From: Nilaparvata lugens
Lineage: Eukaryota > Arthropoda > Insecta > Hemiptera > Delphacidae
Reading direction: 5' to 3'
DNA length: 64,000 bases
Assembly (NCBI RefSeq): GCF_014356525.2
Contig: NC_052518.1
Span: 35,415,705 to 35,479,704 of the forward strand
The notes beneath the pieces are model-generated. The model saw only the letters and a list, made by a program, of their open reading frames with translations. It was not told the origin of the DNA and did no database searches. Positions 54,543 to 64,000 of this stretch are shown here, piece after piece. Each line of letters starts with the position of its first letter. Position 1 is the first letter of the stretch. The position numbers and the translations under genes are program-made.

Positions 54543-54929
54543 ATGGCGAGAATACAAAGTTATCATTGTGAACCAACTGAACTATTGGAGACGCATTAGC
54601 AATTATTGGACCAGTTAGCAGAAAAAGGATGGACGAATATGAAATATCTAACATTTGTGAGAGACTATGAAAAATTAGGAGTTTGGCATAGTGATAACTA
54701 TAATCATATTTCAGTTTGTGATTTATACGGTACATCATATGATGCTTACAGGGAAAAAGATTGCTCCGATTCATGGAGATGTGTGTGTGCACATCTTAAA
54801 GAGTCTATCGATAAAGTTAAAAAATGTATAACAGAAAAAAATGAACATTTAACAAAAGAACAATTAAATGAACTTATCTGGAATTTTTTATTTATTTGTT
54901 CAGATGAGAGTGGGCTAGAACAAGATTGA
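54543..54929 (+). pseudogene. 128-aa paralogue, early stop in Polinton B
   Basis: Homologue of 25,489-25,875. From ATG at 54,543, a TAG at 54,597-54,599 replaces the CAG Gln codon of Polinton A after 18 codons; the rest of the frame is open to 54,929. The splice-acceptor-like TCTGTTTCTTTAG precedes the ATG as in A. The upstream deletion that removed the Rep-like promoter ends ~50 bp away. Confidence 0.75.
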
Positions 54930-54938
54930 TAGCATATT

Positions 54939-55373
54939 ATGTTTAATTCCAGATTGGAGATGGATTCAATTTCATTTGATAAGAACTATTTTTTGAATAA
55001 AATCGATGAAAAATATAGATGTTGTTATTTCGAACTTATTGAGAAAACAATATTAGAATTGAATAATTTCGGAAAAGAAGGAGTAACGTTTGAGGAATAT
55101 TTGACATTTATAAAACCTGGTAAAAGTGAAGAACAGAAGTCAGAACATATAAGCGTATGTTATATTATAAATAAGAATATAGTTGATAGACATCGAAGAC
55201 GCGAATTAAAGGAAATTCCTGAATTTTGCTATTGCAATTCATTAGGTTGGTTGAATATTCAAATGTATTATTTCATTGATGATAGGTTAACAGATAAAAA
55301 CATTGATAGTGTAAGATTTACATTTGAAATTATGAAAATGTGTGGCGAATCGGCAATGTTGTACAAACTATAA
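54939..55373 (+). CDS. 144-aa paralogue, intact
   Basis: Homologue of 25,045-25,479 with only a few replacements, keeping all Cys except one (R-R-C-E-L becomes R-R-R-E-L). It begins 9 nt after the stop of the 128-aa frame. Retention of an open frame in both elements, while neighbours carry lesions, suggests the gene is real. Confidence 0.55.
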   Translation: MFNSRLEMDSISFDKNYFLNKIDEKYRCCYFELIEKTILELNNFGKEGVTFEEYLTFIKPGKSEEQKSEHISVCYIINKNIVDRHRRRELKEIPEFCYCNSLGWLNIQMYYFIDDRLTDKNIDSVRFTFEIMKMCGESAMLYKL

Positions 55374-55858
55374 CTTTAACTTTTTTACAGAAATTATGAT
55401 GAACTCATTAATTGAGGAGAGAATAAAACTATTAAATACTAAAAGCTTTGAATGTGAAAATTAATTGTAATACTTGTAGAGGTTTAAGGAATAAATGTAT
55501 TAGTTGTAAGTTACGAATAAATTCAAAATTATTATAACTATTGACAAAAGTTTGAAAAATAAAGACGATATTGTACGGCATATCTAATGAATGTAAACTA
55601 TATACTTGAATTAAGTAAAGAATTATCAAAAAATAAATGCTGTATAATGTTTCTCATTCTATGTTGATTCATTGAATTAAACCAAGCTACTCTAGTTGTA
55701 AAGCTATGTGTAAGTTAGAATAATATATGAAGCCGGTTTAGTCTGATTAAGTATGTACACATATAAAATTGATTGAACAGTAGTAAGGAAGTCTTCATAC
55801 TAACAATTGCTCAGTATGTCCCGTGACAATCATCCAACACCACTGATTCGACTATATC
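55374..55858. other. Intergenic upstream of the integrase
   Basis: AT-rich, no gene. Contains ~110 bp (about 55,550-55,640) not found at the same place in Polinton A, an indel between the elements. Confidence 0.5.
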
Positions 55859-56813
55859 ATGAATATTATTAGATCTAAGTTAGCTTTAGAGCTTCATAGC
55901 GTGCCGCGTGTGAACTATCCCACTCGCAAATATGAGTTGAAAAGTGAAAAAGACTTGCTTCAAGCCGATCTCATTGAGATGACGAGTTTATCGCGTTTTA
56001 ATAAGGGTTACAAATATATCTTAGCTGTTATTAATTGTTTTTCAAAATTTGCATATTGTGTACCATTAAAAGACAAGGCAAGCCAATCTGTATTTAACAC
56101 ACTCGAACCAATTATTTCTAAAAATAAGGGAGTTAAGCTGTTCCAAACAGATCAGGGAACAGAATTCTTTAATTCAAAAGTTAAAGCGTTATTAGATAGA
56201 TATAGTATTAAACATTATCATGTTTTTACCGATAAGAAAGCCTCCATAGTTGAAAGGTTTAATAGAACACTCAAAGCAAAAATTTATAGATATTTAACTG
56301 AACATGGAACCAAAAACTGGATATCGCAACTAGACAGTTTAGTTCGTGATTATAATGCAACAATGCATTCATCCATAAGAATGAAACCTAAAGATGTGGG
56401 GAAAAAAGATCATAATCATGTTTTAATGTCTTTGAATTCTGCATTCAATAGAAAATATAAATTGAAAAATTCAAAACCGAAATTTAAGCTAGGAGATGTT
56501 GTACGAATCTCAAAGAAAAGGGTTCTTTTCGATAAATCTTATAACATAAACTGGAGCGCAGAGTATTTTGTAATTCATTCTATATTTCCTTCTCAACCTG
56601 TAACGTATAGCTTGCGAGATCTAAACGGAGAAGTAATTAGTGGTAGGTTTTATGCAGAAGAAATTAAAAAAACACAATTAAATGAATCGGAGAGACAAGT
56701 GTATTTGATTGAAAAAAATATTAAAACGTGATAAAAGAGGATTGTTAGTGAAATGGATTGGGTTTTCAACACCTAGTTATATTAGTAAGGATCAACTATT
56801 AGATGAAAAATAA
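55859..56813 (+). pseudogene. Polinton integrase, frameshift near the C-terminus
   Basis: Homologue of 23,744-24,640 with the D, D and E catalytic positions conserved (Q-A-D-L-I-E, Q-T-D-Q-G-T-E-F, I-V-E-R-F-N-R). An extra A in a run at ~56,716 stops the frame at 56,731 (290 codons). The intended tail continues in another frame with G-L-L-V-K-W-I-G-F and ends at TAA 56,811-56,813. The V-K-W-x-G-[FY] pattern is the core of a chromodomain, known at the C-terminus of Polinton integrases. The catalytic core may still be expressed without the tail. Confidence 0.88.
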
Positions 56814-57129
56814 TCTTTTGTAATCTATTGTAAATATCATGTAAATTTATTGTAAATAATCTATTGTAAATATCATGTACATTTATTGTAAATAATCTAT
56901 TGCAAATACATTCCATTCAGTGTAAATATCATGATGTACATTCATTGAAAATATAATAGCTCCTCATCAAACATTGCTTTTCATTTCAATCTGAAGTTTC
57001 GTAATTTGCTAAGGCTCAACTAACAGATGCATTCTCGTGAAGAGGGTGCGGGAAAGAGAGTGCCAGTTGAAGTGAGAGGGAGCGAGCCATGTGGTGTGAT
57101 GTACACCACATGCTGTACACGTGACTAAC

Positions 57130-57807
57130 ATGATTCCGATAGTAAATTTTGACAATGTTATAAGAGAGAAAGAAATGCCAACATGGTGTAAAAATGGTAA
57201 GTTGTTACCACATAATGCAAGGATCCTTATAATAGGCTCTTCAGGGTGTGGCAAGACCAATTTACTATTTAATTTAATTTTTTCAAAGAATGGGTTGAGA
57301 TTTAAAACTATATACTTGCACACGAAGAGCGAGTATCAAGATAAGTACTTGTTTTTGAGAAAAGTCTTTTCAAAAATGAAGGGTATTGAATTTCATATAA
57401 ACAGCAATTCGGAATCTATACCTCACCACAACAAAATTCAACAATTTTCTCTTGTCATATTCGACGACTTCCAACTTAATCACGTACCTCAAATAAGAGA
57501 ATATTTTACCATGGGACGACATCGTAATATTGACACTGCATATTTAATTCAGAGTTATGGAGCTACACAGGAACATTTCACTAGGGACAATGCGAATATG
57601 ATTATAATCTTCAAGGTAGATTTATTGAGTCTGAAATTAATTCACAGAGATCATGTTGGAGCAGATATTTCTTATAAAGATTTCGTTAAACTTTGTCATA
57701 CAGTTTGGAATCGTAAACCTCATAATTTTCTAACTATTATGAGCGAGTGTGGAATTAATAGCGGCAAGTACCGAGATTTGCTCAATACATTTCTTACCAT
57801 TCAGTAG
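57130..57807 (+). CDS. A32/FtsK-HerA-like packaging ATPase
   Basis: 225 codons from the ATG at 57,130; an in-frame GTG lies three codons upstream, but the ATG is preferred. Walker A G-S-S-G-C-G-K-T and Walker B L-V-I-F-D-D as in Polinton A, no lesions, a handful of conservative replacements. It lies between the integrase and the DUF8207-like gene, which starts 21 nt after its stop. It would package element DNA into capsids made by the left-hand block. Confidence 0.9.
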   Translation: MIPIVNFDNVIREKEMPTWCKNGKLLPHNARILIIGSSGCGKTNLLFNLIFSKNGLRFKTIYLHTKSEYQDKYLFLRKVFSKMKGIEFHINSNSESIPHHNKIQQFSLVIFDDFQLNHVPQIREYFTMGRHRNIDTAYLIQSYGATQEHFTRDNANMIIIFKVDLLSLKLIHRDHVGADISYKDFVKLCHTVWNRKPHNFLTIMSECGINSGKYRDLLNTFLTIQ

Positions 57808-57828
57808 AGATTAATTCTTTGTGCAGAC

Positions 57829-58740
57829 ATGTTTTCATACAGCAGCAGAAAACTGAATAGAAAGAACGTTGGTTTAATCGAAAAGATTAAGAAATTGAGA
57901 AAAGTAATTAGAGAGAAGCATAAAAGCTTAGTCAATTTTGAAAGGCGATCGGAGGAATATAATAGGAAAACGCTCTCCCCATTGATAGAGCCCATAATTG
58001 AACTGGGAAAAAACAAATTCTCACACTCTGGTGTAAAACCAAAAAAGTAAGAAGTAAAAGAGGAACAGAGTATGGAAATTGATGATAATGGAGAGGGGGA
58101 TGAACAAAGTTATGAGAGTTCAACAGACAATTTTTTAAGCTCGACTAAATTTGAAAACAGTTTACTTGGTTCTAGCAGAAACGATGATGTGCTGTCACAA
58201 TATCTAAAAACGTTTCATGCGGAAAAATTGAATAATTCAATCAGTTATGGAATTTCATATAATTCTAAAGATGATGTGTATTATATTGGAAATCAGCAAG
58301 TAATATTCGATAACGGTTATATAGATATTAATAATGAAAGATTCCGTTTAACACATGGTCTACTTGAGTTATTATTCAGTGCAAGACCAAACTCAAATCT
58401 TTATAATGAGAGAGATCTGGATAAGTATAAAAAAATCTTAACACTTACAGGCATACATTTAGATCGAAGAGGGTATGTTAAACTAAATCAGGGAATTAAA
58501 TCGCAAATGATTCAAAAGTTATTTCCCAGTAAAAAAATTAGTAAAAAGAAGGGTTGGGGTTTATTGAAATTTGCAAAAAATAATTCTCATGATAGAATTT
58601 ATCAATACTTTGATAATTTTGACGAATCAGTGAAAAGATTAAATTTACTCTATTCCTCAAAAGCTAGTGGCAACAGTGGGCATGATATGGAGATCGCGTC
58701 TATAATTGAAGAGCTAAAAGAAGCAAAATTAATTGTTTAG
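57829..58740 (+). pseudogene. DUF8207-like gene with one nonsense codon
   Basis: 303-codon frame from ATG at 57,829; TAA at 58,048-58,050 replaces a Glu codon in the acidic linker, and all else stays in frame to TAG at 58,738-58,740. Unlike the Polinton A copy its C-terminal ~65 residues (K-G-W-G-L-L-K-F-A ... E-L-K-E-A-K-L-I-V) are readable. The two copies carry different lesions, so an intact common ancestor existed. Confidence 0.7.
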
Positions 58741-58747
58741 TGTCACG

Positions 58748-59773
58748 ATGACTCTACATCGATTTGGACGAATTGATACGGCTAGCGGAGCTCTTGCTAA
58801 TCTTACGTGTGATATTGACTCGATAACACAGAAGATAATCGAATCGATAAATCAACAAGGAATCAGCGAAGCTGTGAAATTTTATTTAGATTCGCAAATA
58901 ACCAAACTCGTTTCGGAAAATACAAAGAATATTGGAGTGAGCATAATTGAAAGAGAACATATTCTAAGTACATTACAAAATTTCAGTGCTAATATCGATA
59001 AACCTATTGCAGAGAGAACACTAAATTTAGAATCTGCTCTAGGAGAAGTGAAAACTTTAACAGACAGCTTTTCATCTCAGTTGGTCAGTATTAACAACAA
59101 TAAAGTTGATAAAGCTTATTTAGATGAGAAATTAAAAGCCGTATCAGATAAAATTAAGAATTTGGAGGTGCTGGACAGAAACTATCTCAATACTAAATTG
59201 AAACAACTTAGTACAGAAATTTTTATTAAAGTAAATGAAACACAGCCATCGGGAATTGATAAGCAATATTTAGAATCTGCTTTGCAGAAATTGATTAGTT
59301 CTTCATTAACAAAGGAAGAGTTTGAAAAACGATTATCTGAAATGGCGAGTGCAATAAAAGCTAATATTATGGAAGGTATTGAACAGTTCATTACAAAAGA
59401 TGCTATTGCTATTCTAATTAAGCAAATTGCAGAAAAGTATGCAACTAAAAATGATATAGGAGATTTTATTAAGAAAAACGAGATGGGAGTCGCTGTGAAA
59501 AGCGTTCGTGATGAAATAGCTGAGGCAATTAAAAATTCGGAAGAGGGTACTGTCATGAGACTGCAATGTTCGGCTCCATTCATTGAGTACCTAAATCTAT
59601 ACATTCACAGAGTGGCCCTGGACATCGTATCCAAATATGCCGAGGTGTCTTTCCACATGAATTGGATTGAGGCAAAAGATCATAACCTTTCCGAAAATCA
59701 GGTAGTGCAAATTATTACAGAAAAAATGGATTTGGTCAAATATAAAGACTTTATATTGGGTCCGAAAACATAA
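58748..59773 (+). CDS. Coiled-coil Polinton protein, intact
   Basis: 341 codons from ATG at 58,748, seven nt after the previous stop. Long helical heptad region with D-K-x-Y-L-[DE]-x-x-L-K modules and a conserved C-terminal domain ending F-I-L-G-P-K-T. Same organisation as 20,590-21,621. Last gene before the right subterminal repeats. A trimeric fibre or tail-like role is plausible but unproven. Confidence 0.6.
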   Translation: MTLHRFGRIDTASGALANLTCDIDSITQKIIESINQQGISEAVKFYLDSQITKLVSENTKNIGVSIIEREHILSTLQNFSANIDKPIAERTLNLESALGEVKTLTDSFSSQLVSINNNKVDKAYLDEKLKAVSDKIKNLEVLDRNYLNTKLKQLSTEIFIKVNETQPSGIDKQYLESALQKLISSSLTKEEFEKRLSEMASAIKANIMEGIEQFITKDAIAILIKQIAEKYATKNDIGDFIKKNEMGVAVKSVRDEIAEAIKNSEEGTVMRLQCSAPFIEYLNLYIHRVALDIVSKYAEVSFHMNWIEAKDHNLSENQVVQIITEKMDLVKYKDFILGPKT

Positions 59774-59779
59774 AATCTT

Positions 59780-60420
59780 GAGTTGTGTGAGAGAGAGTGA
59801 ACGATATGTTGTTTCAGCCTAGACAACCGTGATTGATTGTATAAACACTTGTGTGAGAGAGAGAAGTACAGACCTGCAGTTTCAAATTACACCCTAGTCA
59901 TTTTCGACTATATCGATAAATCTTGTAAAAGGATGTGTGAGAGAGAGTGAACTTCAACACCTACAGTTTTCACCCTAGACATTTTTGACTATATCGATAA
60001 ATCTTGTAAAAGGATGTGTGAGAGAGAGTGAACTTTAACACCTACAGTTTCAAATTTCAGTCTACACCTCCGTGATTGATTGTATAAACACTTGTGTGAG
60101 TGAAGTAACCTACAGTTTCAAATTTCACCCTAGACATTTCTGACTATATCGATAAATCTTGTAAAAGGATGTGTGAGAGAGAGTGAACTTTAACACCTAC
60201 AGTTTCAAATTTCAGTCTACACCTCCGTGATTGATTGTATAAACACTTGTGTGAGTGAAGTACACACCTGCAGTTTCAAATTTCACCCTACACATTTTTG
60301 ACTATATTGGTTTTCTACATAAATCTTGTAAAAGGATGTGTGAGAGAGAGTGAAGTAACTTAACGACTAAACACTTGTCACATAAATCGATTTAGACATT
60401 TTTTCATGTAACAGAATGTA
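59780..60420. repeat. Subterminal tandem repeats of Polinton B
   Basis: Six or so units mixing 'aaaggatgtgtgagagagag', 'actatatcgataaatcttg' and 'gtgattgattgtataaacac'; inverted counterpart of 20,150-20,580 in Polinton A. The order is shuffled, indicating unequal exchange. Confidence 0.8.
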
Positions 60421-60538
60421 ACGGTTTTCGCTGCAGGAGAGGGAACCTAGCAGAGAGCAGTGCGCACATGTCTAGATGAGGCACACGCCCACGAGCGAGT
60501 GCACGCGTCACTTTACTCTAAACAGGTGAACTGACAAC

Positions 60539-60633
60539 ATGATGTCTAACTATTTTGACTGCACAAGTTTCAACGAGTTGTCTGTAGAAGCAAATCCACT
60601 AGTTGATTGGGGTTTTGAATTTTATGCCTATGA
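60539..60633 (+). pseudogene. Truncated start of the 107-aa gene
   Basis: The first ~32 codons (M-M-S-N-Y-F-D-C ... E-F-Y-A-Y-D-W) match 19,979-19,884, then the sequence jumps at 'actag' to the subterminal repeats. The internal ~250 bp are deleted. Confidence 0.8.
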
Positions 60634-61081
60634 TTGGACTAGTATAACATTCTTCCTTATTCGCCTTTCGTAATGCTGGGCAGAGAGAAACGTTTCACTT
60701 TAATCTGACAGTATAGGAACGCTCGATCAAAATGGAACTTAGTTACTCCTTGTCTCCTTCACTTGCCTTTTGTAATGCTGGGGCAGAGAGAAACGTTTCA
60801 CTTTAATCTGACAGTATAGGAACGCTCGATCAAAATGGAACTTAGTTACTTCTTGTCTCCTTCACTCCCCTTCCGTAATAGCAAAAAAGGAATTTAGAAG
60901 GGTGCCAGTAAGAGATGGAGCGAGTAAAAGAAGGAGAAAGCATCTGGGTAGACTGCTGGTTGTGAGAAGCGAGGGGGGGGGCGTATCCTCCTCTCTCTCT
61001 TGAGTCTGCCATCGTAGTATAGCATTGGAGCGAAATGGATTTGCTTCAATCTGTCAGTATAGCATTAGATGTAGGAATATG

Positions 61082-61578
61082 GATTCACTTTAATCTGTCA
61101 CCAAGGGAATTTCTCAAAGAGATTTTTTCCCTCATCTAGCATTCACTTCAATCTGTCAGTATAGCATTAGATGTAGAAATATGGATTCACTTTAATCTGT
61201 CAGTATAGAGAGGGAATTTTTCCTCCAAAAAGGGACATTTTTTTTCCCTCACCTGGGGAGAGAGAGAGAGATATCTCTTTTCAACCCCCTCACCTCCACT
61301 GGACAAGGGGAAGGGGAGAGAGAAAGAGAAAGATATCTCTTTTCAAACCCCTCACCACCACTGGACAAGGGGAAGGGGAGAGAGAAAGAGAGAGAGAGAT
61401 ATATCCCTCTCTTTTCAACCCCCTCACCACCACTGGACAAGGGGAAGGGGAAATCTATTTTTAGAACACCCCCCCACCCTGCGGGTGGGGGGAAAGGGAG
61501 GAGGGATGGACGAGGAGGGAGAGGGGGGAGGGGATTTCGAGCAAAAAAGTCAGTCCAATCTCCTAGTTTCCTTCTACT
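61082..61578 (-). repeat. Right TIR of Polinton B
   Basis: Inverted copy of 43,472-44,066, ending ...CCTAGTTTCCTTCTACT. The subterminal ~95-bp unit with 'cgtttcactttaatctgaca' is duplicated at 60,665-60,880. Confidence 0.9.
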
Positions 61579-61584
61579 TACTCA
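61579..61584. other. Polinton B target duplication, right (TACTCA)
   Basis: Perfect match to 43,466-43,471. Confidence 0.95.
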
Positions 61585-61747
61585 ACTTTATATCTCTCAC
61601 ATGTGTTATTCACGATTCTAATTACCGAAAAGAGAAAAAATGTATATGTATATAATGCTAAATCTATATATTATTATGTATCTGCTTCTTTATAAACATA
61701 TTTATACAACACTTATTGAAATGGGCTGCTTTTAAATTAATAGAACA

Positions 61748-61960
61748 AAATAAAACTTGTAGCACCCTTTATTTATTAAAAAACTTAAAATAGTTGAACA
61801 ACTAGTTTCGGTTCTATAACCATCTTCAGGTTTTATTTATAAATTTTAAATTTAAATTTATTTATTTATTTTAGAACCTGAAGATGGTTTTAGTACCGAA
61901 ACTAGTTGTTCAACTATTTTAAGTTTTTTAATAAATAAAGGGTGCTACAAGTTTTATTTC
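61748..61960. repeat. Fold-back repeat, ~95-bp arms
   Basis: Inverted arms run from 'aataaaacttgtagcaccct' through ACTAGTTTCGGTTCTATAACC to a central AT-rich loop and back. Each arm carries CCTGAAGATGGT...ACCGAAACTAGTTG. It is a MITE-like or Penelope-terminal-repeat-like element. Confidence 0.8.
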
Positions 61961-62776
61961 GTTTTATTTATTTTTTACATATTTATACTTATGTCAGTGT
62001 TGCATCAAGAAAAACTAATTCTTGTAAAGACACCAGCCAAGCTATTAAAAGATTTAAAAAATCTGGTGTGGCGCACTCACACAACTTTCCTTGCCGTTAT
62101 GAAAAATTATCAACTGACGCTAGTGTTTACACGCATCTCAAGTCTACTATTCCAAGATTTGAGCCAGCTGGTGACAGGACAATAACGCTGGAGACACACA
62201 AAGTCTGCTATCTCTTTATAGTGAATGTTTTAATAGAATCAACAGTTTGCAATTGAATAATAACATATTCTAGAATTCCGAGCTTATTTTCAATTTTAGG
62301 TGAAAATGTTACTGAACATTAATTGTACAGTTCTTCATGCTCAATCTTCCCGCTAGAAATGTTTTGTTTAAATTATATCTGAAGCCTGATAATTGGGAAT
62401 CTAACTTTGTATAGATGGGGCGGAGCTCCTGAAATTTTTACAGATATGGGACTTATGGCAGTTGATAGAGCTTATCAATGAATATATGAGGTATTAATTT
62501 GATAAAAATCGTTTGAGCCGTTTTTGAGAAAATCGCGAAAAACCCTGTTTTTGACAACATTTTCGCCATTTTAGCCGCCATCTTGTATTGCATTTGATCG
62601 AAATTGTTCGTATCGGATCCTTATAGTGTAAGGACCTTAAGTTCCAAGTTTCAAGCTATTCCGTTAATTGGGAGATGAGATATCTAATGACATATTTTTA
62701 AAATGGCAGATGAAAAATTTCAGAATTATAAGCTGATTAAAAAAATATACAATCAACTCAATTAGTTAGCCATTAG
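61961..62776. other. Unassigned DNA with a repeat-like segment
   Basis: Overlapping short frames at 61,942-62,256 show no family features. 62,510-62,700 ('tttgagccgtttttgagaaa', 'gccgccatcttg') has the look of a dispersed non-coding repeat, but no termini are visible. Confidence 0.35.
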
Positions 62777-64000
62777 AGTAGCCTAATACTGGGATTACTG
62801 GGAAGAATTTTTGCGCAATTACCGAGAAATAAGGAAAAATTTTTGCGCAAATCCCCCTCCCCCTCCCCCTCCCCCTCCCCCTCTAGAGTTTGCGCATGCG
62901 CAAACTCCCCCTCTCCTCCCCCTCTCCATCTCCCTCTCCCTCTCCCTCTCCTTCTCCCTCTCCCTCACCCTCTCCCTCTCCTTCTCCCTCTCCCTCTCCT
63001 TCTCCCTCTCCTTCCCCCTCTCCCTCTCCTTCTCCCTCTCCCTCTCCCTCTCCCTCTCCCTCTCCTTATCTTATCTCCCCTCTCCCAGTGAGGACGAGGG
63101 GGTTGAAAAGAGAGAGAGATATATCTCTCTCAGTGAGGGAAAAAAAAATTTCCCTTTTTGGAGGAAAAATTCCCTCTCTCTATAGTGACAGATTAAAGTG
63201 AATCCATCTATTGCTATACTGACAGATTAAAGTGAATCCATATTTCTACATCTAATGCTATACTGTCAAATTAAAGTGAATCCATATTTCTACATCTAAT
63301 GCTATACTGTCAAATTAAAGTGAATGCTAGATGAGGGGAAAAATAATTTCCCTTTGAGGGAAAAATTCTCTACTGTCAAATTAAAGTGAATCTGTTACAT
63401 CTTTATACTGAGTGAATCTGTTACATCTTTATACTGTAAAATTATAAAGTGATTGCAAATTAATACATCTGATAACTTATACTTTATCTACTGACAGATT
63501 AAAGTGAATCTGTTACATCTTTATACTGAGTGAATCTGTTACATCTTTATACTGTAAAATTATAAAGTGATTGCAAATAATACATCTAATAACTTATACT
63601 TTATCTACTGAAGATTAAAGTGAATCTGTTACATCTTTATACTGAGTGAATCTGTTACATCTTTATACTGTAAAATTATAAAGTGATTGCAAATTGAATA
63701 ATTCGGAGGGTACAAGAGAGTGTGATACACCCATCGTTTCTCTGTCTCTCGCATAAGCTTAAAGATTGTGCAAACTACTAGGTGGAAAAAAACAGATGGC
63801 CCAAAAACAGATGGCCCCATGCGTTATCTCCTATTCTCGCTTACTCCATATCTACTGCTTTTTCCTCTATTACGAAAGCCATGTGAAAGAGAAATCAGTC
63901 GTGAGTTCCTTTTTAATCCTGCCTTCCTATACTGCCAGTTGAAGTGAATCCATATTATTCACTTTATATGTCACTTTATATGTGGCTTGCACCCAACTCG
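62777..64000 (+). mobile_element. Left end of another Polinton (runs off the window)
   Basis: Starts AGTAGCCTAATACTGGGATT, matching the Polinton A right terminus read inward (AGTAG, TAATA, GGATT, CTGGG). Then a (CCCTCT)n polypyrimidine tract, the ttccctttttggaggaaaa block, and 'gacagattaaagtgaatcc' and 'tttatactgagtgaatctg' subterminal repeats follow. No gene is reached. Predicted left target duplication CATTAG (62,771-62,776). Pro-Ser-type frames across the tract are artefacts. Confidence 0.75.

Larger units (their letters stand above)
43472..61578. mobile_element. Polinton B: complete 18.1-kb Maverick/Polinton lacking PolB
   Basis: AGTAGAAGGAAACTAGG at the left, its complement at the right, perfect 6-bp TSDs and ~0.5-0.6-kb TIRs. 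It encodes major and minor capsid proteins, adenain-like protease, PLA2-domain protein, packaging ATPase and integrase, so it is virus-like (adintovirus-type). No polymerase motif occurs anywhere inside. The central replication-type gene is the Rep-like family, here N-terminally deleted. Lesions: nonsense codons in the major capsid, DUF8207-like and 128-aa genes, a frameshift in the integrase tail and a truncated 107-aa gene. It is therefore a young but inactivated copy. Confidence 0.95.

Noticed and set aside
61860..61915. Hammerhead-ribozyme-like core CTGAAGA...GAAAC in the fold-back arms
   Set aside because: The nucleotide after CUGANGA cannot pair with the one before GAAA without a mismatch, and stems I and III are not evident. 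Kept only as a repeat.
62811..63201. Pro-Ser/Leu-rich ORFs of 80-124 codons
   Set aside because: Direct translations of the (CCCTCT)n polypyrimidine tract in the terminal region of a Polinton; several frames are open at once.

Overview
The window is eukaryotic, repeat-dense, AT-rich DNA, most likely from an insect and possibly a hemipteran. Supporting this are arthropod-style TATA/Inr promoters, (TTAGG)n tracts, a tRNA-derived SINE, a LINE tail, an LTR retroelement, GT-AG introns and several Maverick/Polinton elements (integrating adintovirus-like DNA transposons). I see no confident single-copy host gene. Family calls come from reading motifs; no database search was run.

Layout. 1-4,115: flank with an unrecognised 235-codon ORF, a SINE, a LINE tail and a decayed acidic ORF. 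4,116-36,262: one huge inverted duplication with ~8.8-kb arms (4,116-12,914 and 13,234-36,262) around a 319-bp spacer. Each arm carries a non-autonomous LTR element (two ~799-bp LTRs, PBS, polypurine tract, a gag-like ORF), whose inner LTR holds a 2.7-kb TAA-flanked element. Polinton A (18,293-32,535; target duplication TTTTGC) sits in the right arm only, and the left arm preserves the empty site. 36,263-43,465: a minisatellite, then a decayed PolB-bearing Polinton (polymerase broken only by in-frame TGA codons) and a stub of integrase. 43,466-61,584: Polinton B, complete end to end (18,107 bp, long TIRs, TSD TACTCA). 61,585-62,776: a fold-back repeat and unassigned DNA. 62,777-64,000: the left end of a further Polinton that leaves the window.

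Polinton B has two gene blocks. The minus-strand block holds a spliced 258-codon gene, a PLA2-domain virion protein, an adenain-like protease, minor (penton-like) and major (hexon-like) capsid proteins and three unrecognised genes. The plus-strand block holds two small paralogous genes, the integrase, the packaging ATPase, a DUF8207-like gene and a coiled-coil gene. Between the blocks, where a replication gene would be expected, there is no PolB. There is instead a ~790-codon gene family whose N-terminal half resembles Rep_trans-type rolling-circle initiators (motif order D-I-x-x-D, R-x-K-I-Y-N-K, T-R-L-E) and whose C-terminus looks OB-fold-like. Polinton A carries three copies of this gene, two of them head to head around a TTAGG-bearing palindrome, but lacks the whole capsid block. 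All copies seen are broken, so both elements look non-autonomous.

Most interesting: a Polinton lineage that may have replaced or supplemented PolB with a rolling-circle-like initiator; the palindromic amplification of that gene with telomere-like repeats; a dated insertion with its empty site in the same window; and a PolB relic whose only internal lesions are TGA codons.
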